DNA of 64,000 bases from Boothiomyces macroporosus (lineage: Eukaryota; Chytridiomycota; Chytridiomycetes; Rhizophydiales; Terramycetaceae). The stretch is taken from positions 1 through 64,000 of the forward strand of contig JADGKB010000006.1 of NCBI GenBank assembly GCA_027604185.1. The letters run 5' to 3'. Made by a program: the position numbers and the translations under genes. The notes under the pieces are model-generated. The model made no database searches, was not told where the DNA came from, and saw nothing but the letters and a program-made list of their open reading frames with translations. Shown here piece by piece: positions 42,157 through 53,159 of this stretch. Every line of letters begins with the position of its first letter. Positions within the stretch are counted from its first letter, which is position 1.

Positions 42157-43327
42157 TTATTCACCGTAATATACTCCATGTCTCCAGGGCGGATAATATT
42201 CTGGGTAGTAATGGTAATAGTTGTGATAGTACTGCTCAGAGTGTCGATCAGGGGCAGGGTAATAATGTCCATAACTCCCATAGTATGATTTGTAAGGATA
42301 ACTGCCCGCTGTAGAATTCAGTGGTTGCTCAGATGGATTTGCCTTAATATCTGGCTCATTGTGGTCTTTGTAGCTTTCACCAATTTGACTACTAATTGAA
42401 ACATTGCAAGATTCTTCACACTTTGTTGAAGCAACAGATTGACCACTAACTATAGGCTCTTCAGATTTAGCACTAGACCACTTGTTTACTTTTCTCCTCT
42501 TCTTTTCTATTTTAGATCCATCAGAGTCGCTATTATCTAGAATTTTCTTTACTTTGCGATTGTTAATTTCTCGTTTAGAATCAGATACAAAGCCAATCTG
42601 GTTTTCAATGATCCAATTATTTCCAATTTAAGAAAAATTTACCTTGATTGTCGCTTTAATTTCATTTTAAGACCTTGCTCGGCAAAAGAACGGGAAAGTT
42701 TGGAAGGTATCAAAGGGGGTAGATTGTAGAGCTTTGCAATTGGAAATACCTCGAACGGATCGGTAATTATTTCACCAACTTGAGTCACTTTGGACGGAAC
42801 CTCGAATCCATTAGAATTACTTGTTTAGAGTGACGATACCTTTCGAGAATATACAGTACAACTTTTAGTTGATATTTTCCAGCTACCCTAACAGAAAGGT
42901 TAGGGAATACTAGAAAAGCGTGGATTTCAAAATTGTTTTCCGGATCTTCCATGAGGTGAAGACCAGAAGTAGTTAGACCATATGTGATACGTATGTTTGT
43001 ATCAGGAATGTAGTTTATCTCTTCATGCGCATTTCCAGCAAGCAACACAGCGGCGCCGAAAAGAACAGAGGATTTGATATTATTGGTATCCAGATGCGTT
43101 ACTTCCACTAAGTAAGTCAACAGTAACCTATAGTAGCTGGCTCTAATACTTTTCTACTGTCTACAGTTAAAATAGAAATACTGTTATTTGAGTTCAGTGG
43201 AAACTCCACTGCTCGAGTTGGTGACTGTCTAATAATTAACTCTGCTTTTCCACTGCCATCCAAGTTTGCACAGGGTTGCTATACGTCAATCTAAAGTTAC
43301 TTTTCCCTGATTAATTTCAGAAATCAT
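42157..43327 (-). CDS. Velvet-domain protein 1 (VosA-like, diverged)
   Basis: 355 aa. Introns 43279-43300 (22), 43161-43181 (21), 43108-43127 (20), 42820-42839 (20), 42623-42642 (20). Velvet blocks: LIIRQSPTRAVEF, VLEPATIVEV, HAFLVFPNLSVRVAGKYQLK, then PSKLSRSFAEQGLKMKLKRQ. FPNLSVRVAG departs from FPDISVRKEG in its paralogues. The fifth intron ends GG, not AG. The tail has a basic stretch (KKRRKVNKW) and a Tyr/Pro/His-rich end. Velvet proteins bind DNA as dimers and link development to metabolism. Confidence 0.85.
42623..42642 (-). other. 20-nt intron with GG 3' end
   Basis: Sequence gtaaatttttcttaaattgg. Removing exactly these 20 nt joins KRQSR to NNWIIEN, matching QPRSNWIIEN of velvet protein 3. 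The nearest AG downstream (45-nt intron) shifts the frame to an early stop. Confidence 0.6.
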
Positions 43328-44109
43328 TTGAAAGGTTGAAATTTTTTATTTTGTGGAAAAGGTTTCAGTAAAACCCAAAAATTTCAAAACAGCTGTAATC
43401 GTAGCAAAAACTAACAGGAATGCTATATCATGGATTGGAAATGTAATTTCAACTGCTTGTTGCATTGACTTTTCCCTGTTTATTCTTACAATTTAGACAA
43501 AAAACACAATAGAAAGCGGGAATGGGCAAATATGGTTAATACCCAGCATATATCAATATATTACAGCAAATATATCATTTGGCGGTTCGGATCTAATTCT
43601 TCACGTATAGCGGATTTTCTTTTCCGCCTTTTTGACCAATAGGATTTCTTGAGGGTCAAATATTGGCAATATCAAATCATAAAATACACAAAATACAGAC
43701 AGGCACAGTTATTCAATAATATTCTAGCCTAGAAATCACTTTTGGAACGTTAGCAATTGGGAGACTGTCGATCGATTAAATAGCACTAAATTTCATCTCT
43801 GTGGACTGAAAATTCCACTGAAAAATTCGAAATGCCAATTTGCTCCTTAATGTAACTGGAACCGGGATGAGTCAACAATCAATATAGATAGGGTCGTCTG
43901 ATTTAGTTTCCAAGTCAGAGGTGCCAAACTTCTCTTAATCAGGCAAAGTGCAATTGTTCGTTATACAAATGATCGGATGTTGGCTGATCAGCACCGTATT
44001 TAGCACAGGAACCCTTACTTCAATTACATATCAACGGCAGACTGTGAATCTGTTTTAGAAATTGTTTTTCGTTCTATACATGTCATTTATTTTAAAAAAA
44101 GAGTACATT
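43328..44109. other. Intergenic, 782 bp
   Basis: Between velvet genes 1 and 2. No gene or strong repeat seen; A+T-rich. Confidence 0.5.
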
Positions 44110-45268
44110 TCACTGATAATATAGGGAACTCTTCACATACGGTATTCTTTGGTGTTCAAATTCATTATATGCAAGATGGGGAGGACATGTGTATTTTTGA
44201 GGGTTATACTCATCATAAATATGACGATTATCCTTCGACTTTTCAGCAGCTCTAGCAAACTGGAAACCAGATTCATAGTAATGCTGCATATCCCTGTGCT
44301 GCCGCATTCGGTCATGCATAGTTGGTTGTGAAAGGTGGTGGGGATATGGCTGATAGTACCTCTGTGGTGGCAAAGCAGGGTAGTATTCGGCATTGTGATA
44401 AGGTGTCGAAAGCTTTGGTTTGGTTATATCCCTCTGTTTTTTTGGTCCATTTGCTTCGTTGGATACAGCGTTCCCTCGATTTACTTTTGCCGTTGGTGTA
44501 ACTGCTTCATTGTTTACAAACATCTTTCGAGTTCTTTGTTAAACAAGTTATACTTTGCTTGCCGTTTCAACTTCATTTTCACACCTTGCTCCGAAAAGCT
44601 AACCGATAGTACTGGAGGCTTCAAACATGCTAGGAGATCTGGATTAGTCCATCAATACAAGAACAAGAATAGATTTCGAATAGCTCTGTGTATACGGAAC
44701 AAAGTTGGGTAACATTGCGAAAACTTTTCAGCGGATCAGACATTCCACTATGTCAATTACAATTTACCCATCAATTTTAAACAGGGTTATTTTCAGCCTG
44801 TATATGCCCTCTTGACGAACGGATATGTCTGGAAAAACAAAAAACTTGCCAAATGATAGATTCATTTCTGGGTCGTTTAATGTATATAGGGAGGAGGATA
44901 AAGACCCCGCAAGTACTTTTTCCCGCTTATCTACTGTACGGATAATTTCTTCAAGAGAATCTTTATCCACCAAGGTAGCATATGCAAACAAGGTTGGTTG
45001 ATACCGCAAGCATGGCTGATGTTCGGGGTTAGGTACTACATTCAGCTCAACTATAATTAATATCTATTCACCGATTGTAGCCGGGTCAAGTACTTTTCTT
45101 GGAACTATAATTAACACGCAAATACCAAGCTTATCTTGAGAAGTTGCCACAGAAGACTGAATAGGATTTTGTCGTACTCGAAGTGAGTAACTAGCGTTTT
45201 GAGTTATATGCTCGATGGCACCCTAGTTTAGAGGATAGTATTACAGAATTGAGACCTGATTTTATCAT
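44110..45268 (-). CDS. Velvet-domain protein 2 (VosA-like)
   Basis: 344 aa. Introns 45223-45244 (22), 45105-45125 (21), 45051-45071 (21), 44748-44767 (20), 44639-44658 (20), 44534-44553 (20). Blocks: YSLRVRQNPIQSSVA, DPATIVELNV, YQPTLFAYATLVDK, FGKFFVFPDISVRQEGIYRL, then VLSVSFSEQGVKMKLKRQ. Exons 2 and 3 are 97 and 33 nt, as in velvet genes 1, 3 and 5. The tail of about 150 aa is Tyr/Pro/His-rich (YYPALPPQRYYQPYP). Expected to be nuclear. Confidence 0.88.
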
Positions 45269-45778
45269 GGCGGGACTTGTGGAGAACGTAACGCGTTTTT
45301 TAAAAAGATAAACTTGCATTGACACACCTTCCCACCATGAATAATATCAGTATTTCACATTATTGATTTCACGAATACGTATAATATTTTGTGGAGGGAA
45401 AAACAGCATCCTGCCGATCCTTGAGGTAAAACCAGTAAGAAACAAGGATTTTCCAAATATGGTCTGCAATATTTCTGTTGAGCTTGAAGAAACTGTTTAT
45501 AATGTCGTAATTTCTGTTTTCAAGTATTCAGACACGAGCCAGCAATTATTCCATGTACCTGGAATTTTTCCCTCGTACTTGTAACTCCAAATATAGCAGC
45601 AATGCCACTCTTGGATATCCAAAATATTCAATATGAGTCTACAGCAACTCTATTAAAAAACTTTACTGGCACGATTTTGTATCTAATGTGCTTACAACCC
45701 AGTAAATGGAGATGAATGTCGAAATGCGGAGATATTTGAATGCAGCTTCAATTAAAAACAGATTCTTTCAAAGTTTTA
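45269..45778. other. Intergenic, 510 bp
   Basis: Between velvet genes 2 and 3. A 74-codon plus-strand frame at 45363-45584 has no family support and was not accepted. Confidence 0.45.
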
Positions 45779-47316
45779 TTACTGTAAATTTTCATGTGCT
45801 GCCCTATAATAGTTCTCTGGATAGTATGGCATTCGATATCCACCGCCGTATTTATGGGGATATTCATAACTTCTGTCTTCCAAGTTCTGCCAATATCGCA
45901 AATACGGGGAATTTTTAGAATATGGTTTGCCTTCCGCATTGTAATAACCGTAATCAAAGTTTGGGAGTGGATACGGTGTAGATTCAGAAATTGAGCGGAT
46001 TGGAGGTAATCGTGGGCCAGGAGAATGGCTGTATCTGTACAAGTCTTGAGGCTCTTCTTTTACTGCATCCATATATGGGTCCCTTGACCGAAAATCATCT
46101 TCAAATTTGGAATGAAAATGATTAGCCTGCTCCTGTAGATAAGAATTATATTGCTGTCTATGATAGTCATCGTGAGCTGGTAGATAATAGTCCCCATATC
46201 TTTTGAGTCTGGGTAAACTGGAAGTTCGATAATGATCTTTAGGATCACTTATGCACCCTTTTTTGTATTCAAAATGTTCACTATGTTCATACTTTTCTAG
46301 TCTACCATCCTTCACAACCTGATTGTTTGTAGAATCCCACTTTTGGCTTTCAATCTCATTTCCAGCATTTAGCAAGTCAGATATGCGACTTTTTGAATTC
46401 TTTGATGACTGAGGGGAAGATTCTTCCTTTTGGGTATCGTGGAATTCATTATCATCGCTTTCGTTATCGATTACTTTTGGCTTGGCTAATCGTGCCGCTC
46501 GGACTTTTTTCTTATCAGACTCTTCTTCTGGGTTGTCTGAATCCTGTGCCCGTCGCTTTAGAGGAGGACTGTTTTCAGCATTTTCTATTATCCAGTTAGA
46601 TCTGGGGTTAAAATAGGTTTACCGTGGTTGTCGCTTGAGTTTCATACGAATTCCTTGTTGAGAAAATGATCGTGAAAGAGCAGTAGGAGGCAGTTTCTTC
46701 TTTTTCAAAGCTGTGCTAGAAAATATTTCAAAAGTGTCTGTAATTACATCGGCTTGCTGCAAAACTTTTCGACTTGTGGATAACGGATTTGGGGACCCAC
46801 TAAATTAATGTGTATTACCCTTCTATTTTGAACATGACGATTTTTAGCTTATACCTTCCTTCTTTTCTTACGCAAATGTCAGGGAATATCAGAAACATGC
46901 CGGTCGAGAGCTCATTGTCAGGGTCTAGTAAATAATGAACACTGGAGGACGTAGAGCCAGTTAAAACTGGAGTAGACTTGTCTTCAAGGAAATGTACTTC
47001 TTTAAGCGTTTCGGCATCGAGTAGCACAGCAGTAGCAAAGAGAAAAGGCTGATATGCAACTTCGGTTGGATTTAGTTCAATTTGAGTAATTTCAACTATG
47101 TTAGTGAGCAGTCACCTATTGCGGCAGGCTCTAGCTGCTTTTTATCTTCTAGCATTAAGATATATTACTGTCATTTCCTCCTATCGGAGAAACTTCGGCT
47201 TGAATAGGCGACTGCCTTAATTTCAAACAACAGCTATTAGTGGAGGTAGCTGCTTGCTCGGTTAACTGTATGTTAGCGGTTTTCTTTACAATTTGGCTGC
47301 TCTCACTGGATTCCAT
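45779..47316 (-). CDS. Velvet-domain protein 3 (VosA-like)
   Basis: 477 aa. Introns 47266-47289 (24), 47149-47168 (20), 47096-47115 (20), 46800-46818 (19), 46602-46622 (21). Blocks: CLKLRQSPIQAEVS, KQLEPAAIVEI, YQPFLFATAVLLDAETLKEV, FPDICVRKEGRYKLKIVMF, ALSRSFSQQGIRMKLKRQPR. The first intron is a multiple of three without a stop, so it is inferred from the matching intron of its paralogues. The tail has KKKVRAARLAKPK, acidic/Ser stretches and a Tyr-rich end. Confidence 0.88.
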
Positions 47317-48267
47317 TGATACGCTTGAATTTCTACTGAATTATTTTAGGGTAAAATTTTTCGGGTCCATATTCTTATAAACAGGAACGTTTGATTAGAA
47401 AATGGTCGTAGGGTTGCAGTCGCTATTGGTAGAAGCTACTAGCATCCTATATTTACTAATTATAAGAAGAATGGAACGTGCAGGCACGTATATTTGGAGA
47501 TGAGAGCAATTAGTCGCGGTCTTACTTTAAACTCAAAATGAAGATGTCAAAATGTTATAATCAAGGTAAACATGCAATTTTGCGTTTGTACTGTTTCTCA
47601 CGGATGTGATATCCAAAATCGTATATTTGGCGAATCTGGTCCAGCAAAATCCAGCACGAAGGGTAGCAGTGATAATTTGGGATATCCCCTAACGAGATAC
47701 CAAGTCGATCCACCGATTATGTACCATAATTTCGGTCGCAAACCAAGTATTTTTCAGGATTTTCAGTTGTTTTGAAACAAAAATGGTCAACCACATAGCC
47801 AAGAATATTGGGGCTTTGAGAAACGCTTTTTCATCTGACCACAAATTTTAAACGTAGAAATGAGGAAATATCGGCTAGAATAGAGAGCAATTCATTAATC
47901 AATTGTTTTATCCTTTTCAGAAACTAAATTCCGGAATGTTCCACTTTATTTGGGAGATATATTTGCTGTTTAGCATATACACTCAAAAACCTCTTGAACG
48001 GTGGGGTTCAACTCATAATCATTGATAGGAATATTTACCGAGATGAATATTCCACTCTTGGTGAGTTCCTCACTGCTTCTTTTTGTTTTGACTCCGCCAG
48101 TGGGTCACACAAAAGGCTTGATTTTCACACAAGGATAGATTTTGCAAGCCCACAGTTACTTTAACGCAAGGAATACTGCCATATTGATTCATATCAAATG
48201 CCCTCGAATTCGCTGATCTCTTACAAATTTTATAACGGAATTATATTAACATAACCATTTTCCAATA
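47317..48267. other. Intergenic, 951 bp
   Basis: Between velvet genes 3 and 4. No supported gene; size would fit a fully eroded gene. Confidence 0.45.
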
Positions 48268-49644
48268 TTAATTTTCAGGATAATCATAATGAGGATAGTA
48301 ACCTGGGTAAGGCGGTCCTGAATATCCAGGGGCATAATAGTATGCATCGTGGTAAGTTGCAGGAGGAAAATAATAAGGGTGATATTCATACCATCCTCTC
48401 TGATCCCCATGATGCCAAGTAGGTGAATCTGCAAAAGTAAGATTGGAAATTGGAGGTAAAAAAGTTACATGTTCTTGATCTACATTAATTGGAATTACTG
48501 TTTTGTACAGCTGGAGAGTTTTCTGAAAGAGTTAGACGCTTATTTGTGGTATTCACAGAGCTTAATTGCAAAGCCTGTTCTTTAGATGATGGGTTAATTT
48601 GTGCTCTTGGAGTGGAATTAGATTCAGAGTATTCAGATTCAGATTTTGGAGACGGTTTCAACTTTAACCCTTTCTCAATACATTTGATTTTTCCTGATCT
48701 CTTATGATGTAGTTTTCCCTTGTGTCTAGAGCAATTAGTTATCTTCCGTAGTTCTTTGTCAGAGGGTGTCGGCGGGTCCATTTCCCGCAAAGCCAAGTCA
48801 ACTTTGAGATTTTTCGGAAATATCTCGGATTCATTTTTTGAAACACCTGGAGCAGCAGCGACTCTTTTCTTGCCACAAATATCAAACTGCGGAAAGTCTA
48901 CTACCCATTTTGATCTATGTTTGAACTTGTTTACCTTGGTTGGCGTCTTAATTTCATTCTTACTCCCTGGTCGGCAAAAGATCTGGATATTATTGACGGT
49001 ACAGCGCGGTTGTACTTTTTCGAGTCTCCGTAATCCCCGGAATATATTCGAAAAGACTCTGTCAGTATTTCGTTTAGTTTTGTTACTTTACTGAAAGGAT
49101 TCTGAGGGTCTGTAATTGCACTAAGTTAGAAATATGTACTTCATTGTGTATAAAACAATCTTTAGCTTATAGCACCCTTCTTTTCTCACATATATGTCTG
49201 GAAAGACAAGAAATGAGCTGAAACCAACATTGGAATCATTTTCAGGATCAATCAGCTCATGAATGGCAGATTTTGTAGAACCACTTAATATAGGAGTTTT
49301 CATATCTTCCAGGAAGTGTATTTCACGAAAGTTCAGCTCATCTACTAGTACAGCAACAGCAAAGTAAAAATCTGGGATTTCACTTTTCTTCCGGGGAACA
49401 TGTACCTGTACTACGCATCAACAAAGATTACCTATTGCGGCGGGCTCGAGAATTCGAAGATATTCTATTGTTATTTACATTTACTATCTTTGCCCTCCTC
49501 CACTTTAATACCTTGGCTTGGACTTTGTCTTAAAATCATAGAGTATTCTGATGGTATGGATATAGGCTCATCAGCACGCTATAATTAGGATCATTATACA
49601 CTATGATTACTATTATCGCTAATGATAGTATTTCTTCTTTCCAT
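48268..49644 (-). CDS. Velvet-domain protein 4 (VosA-like)
   Basis: 418 aa. Introns 49579-49599 (21), 49465-49484 (20), 49411-49431 (21), 49121-49139 (19), 48915-48934 (20), 48480-48498 (19). Blocks: YSMILRQSPSQGIKVE, RILEPAAIVQVHVPRK, FLVFPDIYVRKEGCYKLKIV, IISRSFADQGVRMKLRRQPR. Exon 3 is again 33 nt; exon 2 is 94 nt, one codon shorter than in its relatives. The last intron moves the end of the protein into a Tyr/Pro-rich stretch (GYSGPPYPGYYPHYDYP). Confidence 0.86.
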
Positions 49645-50403
49645 TTTACAATTGTTTTGGGAAAAAATTATAGTACTTTTTTCGTTTTGTGGTTCCTATG
49701 AATTTCCTTTTATACCCACCTAAATAAAACTCTGGATGATATTATTGATATGCGGACTTGAAAGTGCTATGACTTGATAATCTCGTATATTGTGGAGTTT
49801 TGTTCCAAAAATGATCGCGCGGAAATCACAAGGAATTCTAGCTGTACTCGTTTCTAGGATATGGTTAGCACTTGCTGCTACTTGCATTATATGTTAATCG
49901 TATAATAAGGACAATAATTGTAGGAACGCTGAAACACATAGCCAGGTTATTGGTGGCTCGTCGTTTCCGCGAATCATTACACAAGCCTAAAGTCAGCCGG
50001 TGCAAAATGACTTTTTAATTTTACAAAAGACGGGCTCAACTATTATTCTATGCATACCGACAGCCATTTTGGGTTACCAGCCGACGAATTATTTTTGATC
50101 GAATCCCATCCTTATTTCCACCCTTATTCCGTCGTGTAACAAATACAATAAATATGTTAATTAATAAAACGCATGCTTGGCTCATTTCTATTATATTTCT
50201 TGATGCATTTGGCAAAATGTTTTCCATATTACAGATCAAGCACAACCTTTTTAAAGATTTTTTGGAATTTAATTTTACCCAATTAAGGTTACAAAGGTCT
50301 AGAAAATCGACGTATGGTTTCAGTATATATCAAAAGGAAATATTGCAATTATAATATCGGTATTTCAGATTTATTTCTTCCCAGATCTCAGGTTAAGAAT
50401 TAG
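49645..50403. other. Intergenic stretch upstream of velvet gene 4
   Basis: About 760 bp without a supported gene on either strand. Confidence 0.45.
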
Positions 50404-50520
50404 TCAGTAATTTAAGTTGAACACGTTGTTTATTTCGATCAAAACATTTTCTTTTATACTTGACACAAGTAACACAGAAATTGATTACACAATTAATTTA
50501 ACACCCCCAAACTTGTGGTT
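50404..50520 (-). mobile_element. Dispersed repeat, copy B
   Basis: Inverted relative of 26494-26608. On the minus strand the frame continues upstream to about 50700 (TYPAGRIFEYTWRGSN, NGRGRANHKFGGVKL), so this copy keeps more of the 5' coding part. Relative to copy A it has two extra bases that put a stop after KLIV, so it is broken. Family not recognised. Confidence 0.5.
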
Positions 50521-50893
50521 AGCTCTACCACGACCATTTCGATGAAATTTTGGATCAATCCTCCAAAAAAGTTCACTTAGAATAACGCTTCTTTGCTTTA
50601 AATGAACCCCAATAATCAAAAATAACCCCAAGGAATTGGACCCACGCCAAGTATATTCAAATATCCTACCCGCTGGATATGTCACTGGGTGGCCAGTTGC
50701 GAATTCTCGGATTCAATTTTCTAAAGAAGCTCCCATTTTAATGTGCTTTTCTGAAAAAAAGTTGCAGTAATTGAATTATTTTCAAGAGTTTGACATCAAT
50801 TGGCAGCAAGATGAATAGTATGGCTTACTCAGAAATTTCTAAAAAGGGATAAAAATCATCTTCAGCTACATAATTATGAATATATTCTAGTAA

Positions 50894-52894
50894 TTACTGT
50901 TCTTCTTTCACCCATGGCCATTGCTTTTTTTCCAGTGGTGGAGGCTGGCGATCATAGTCGCCTGGATGTGAAGGTAGAGGGGGATTACCAGATGGAGGAT
51001 ATGGGGGGCGATGGGCATCTCCTCTGTCACCTACATTGTCTGGCTCTCTGTGTGGAGGTCTGGGGTAGTAGGGAGGGTATGCTCCGGGAGGAGGGTAGTA
51101 TGGAGCATGATGCGGATATGGTGGTGGGTAATGCATATCGTGTGGTGGTCTTGGTCTGACAGGATATGGCGGTCTGTAATAATCTTGCTGGCCTTCCTTT
51201 GGTGGATAATGGGGAGGATATCCATAAGGAGGATAAGGATAGTAATACTGTGGTGGTGGTCGGTAGTATGCTGGTGGCGGGTATGGTGCACTTGGGTGAC
51301 TCAGTAGTTGAGGTGGAGATCCCCGCTTCTCATAGCCAGAGTGCAAACTATGTTCATCATTTCTAGGTGGATTCCTTGGTTCGGGAGCTTCACTATCAGC
51401 TGGGGTTGCAATCGGTGGCAAAACATTTGACTTGCCATCTATTGAAGGAAGTGCGTAGTCTCTGGTGATGTCTCTTGGACGCACCTCTAACCTTCGCTTC
51501 TTTACAGTCTGCGTGCTTGGATCCAGTTCTTTCGATGGAGAGTTGTCATGCCTTACCATACCATCCTGATCAATTTTTTGTTCTCCACTCCCTTTCGAAT
51601 GAGGAGAATCAGAGATTGGTTTTGGCTGATAATTGTAGTCATTTTTGAAATCCTCTGATACAGAAGAGTTGGAAATATTTACTCTCTGGGACGAATGATA
51701 TTCAGCAGCCTTCTGTAGTACAGCAAGCGGACCTTCGTCAGCGTGAACCTCAGGATAGCCTGCAGTTTGTGGCTTTTCTTCATACTGTGTCTTTATGTCT
51801 TTGCTATCGAAAGATCTGGCGTAACTTCCTTCACGTTCTAAATATGGCATTGGTCTTGGTGGTATTTGATCTGGCCGAACATTTCTAGGAGGATAATTAG
51901 ATTTTCCAGTTGAATCATACGGATAAGGTGGGTAGTTTGGATAGTATCCAGGAGGTGGCCTGTAACCCGGCTGAGAGTATGTTTCATACGATGGCGGCCT
52001 GGCTGTGTAACTTGGAGATTGAACGTATGCACTTTTTCCGGAAACTTTGGCTACTTCTGATTTTTTTGTTTTCTTGGCTTTTTTGCCGCCCGAAAAAGAT
52101 TCATCATCTGAGCTTTCGTTATCCTTTTTGGCTCCATTTCTACAATTAACTAAGCGTACCTATGCTGCTTGCGTAGTTTCAACTTTAGGCCCTGCTCGGC
52201 AAACGATCGCGAAAGCAGTGTGGCAGCAGCTGGGGCAGGAAAGCCTGCATTAACACAAAATTACTCTTTGACGAATAAACTTCAAATGGCTCGGTCATTA
52301 TACTTGCTTTCTGCGTAACCTTCCTTGGAAGCAATGGATCTCCGTTGCCCCTACATATAAGCGGTAAAATACCCCTCCATCCTGTATAGAGCAATCTTCA
52401 ATCTAAATACTCCTTCCTTTCTTACTGAAATGTCGGGGAAAACGAAAAATGATCCAAAATTTGGTGGATTTTCTGGATCTTTCAAACTGTACATTGATGA
52501 TGCGAGAACACCTGATAAAATTCTTGTAGACTCATCCGCAAGAAAGGAAAGCTCTTCAAAAGTTTGATGATCTACAAGTGTTGCATAAGCGAATAAAAAC
52601 GGTTGAAAACGCAACCTCGCGGCTTCTGCAGAAACTGCTTCATCTTCGTGAATTTTCAGTTCAACTAGAGTAAATAATGCAAAATACCAATAGCCGCAGG
52701 CTCTAGCGGCTTCTTATCTCCTAGAATCAATGGTTGACTTACCAACTTTGTCTGTTATCGCAGAAACACGAGCGTGTATGGGACTTTGTCGTAATATGAT
52801 TGTGTATGTACCGTCTGTTGGATTCGCAGCTTGTGAATTCTACGACTGCTTAAAAACAATGTACCCTTTCAAGATTTCCGTCTACGTTCGCCAT
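50894..52894 (-). CDS. Velvet-domain protein 5 (VosA-like, longest)
   Basis: 622 aa. Introns 52840-52864 (25), 52721-52742 (22), 52665-52687 (23), 52349-52370 (22), 52245-52264 (20), 52140-52159 (20). The clearest velvet match: YTIILRQSPIHARVS, KPLEPAAIVELKI, FQPFLFAYATLVD, GSFFVFPDISVRKEGVFRL, TLLSRSFAEQGLKLKLRKQH. The tail of about 410 aa has Lys-rich signals (KKAKKTKKSE), a Ser/Asp segment with RPRDITRDYALP, and a Pro/Tyr/His-rich end. Introns are slightly longer than in neighbouring genes. Confidence 0.9.
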
Positions 52895-53159
52895 TAAAAT
52901 TCCTGGATTTCAATAAGTTGGGAACGAAGAAGAAAAATTGGTCAACAAGCCACAAATTGATCAATAGCAAACAACAATTTGGATGAAATCTAGTGGACCA
53001 GATCACTCATAATGACAAATTTGAGGCCGCTGACAGGAGGGGTAATATTTCCTTAGGCCAGTTGCTGGCGATGATTGAGCAATCGTTGCACCACCAAGTT
53101 AGTAAAGGAATACCAAGTGCAAGTGAATCTCTGGATGGGCAAAGAGCTATCAGCGCTCC

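Noticed and set aside
45363..45584. Plus-strand frame of 73 codons between velvet genes 2 and 3
   Set aside because: No recognisable domain, no paralogue and no promoter-like context.
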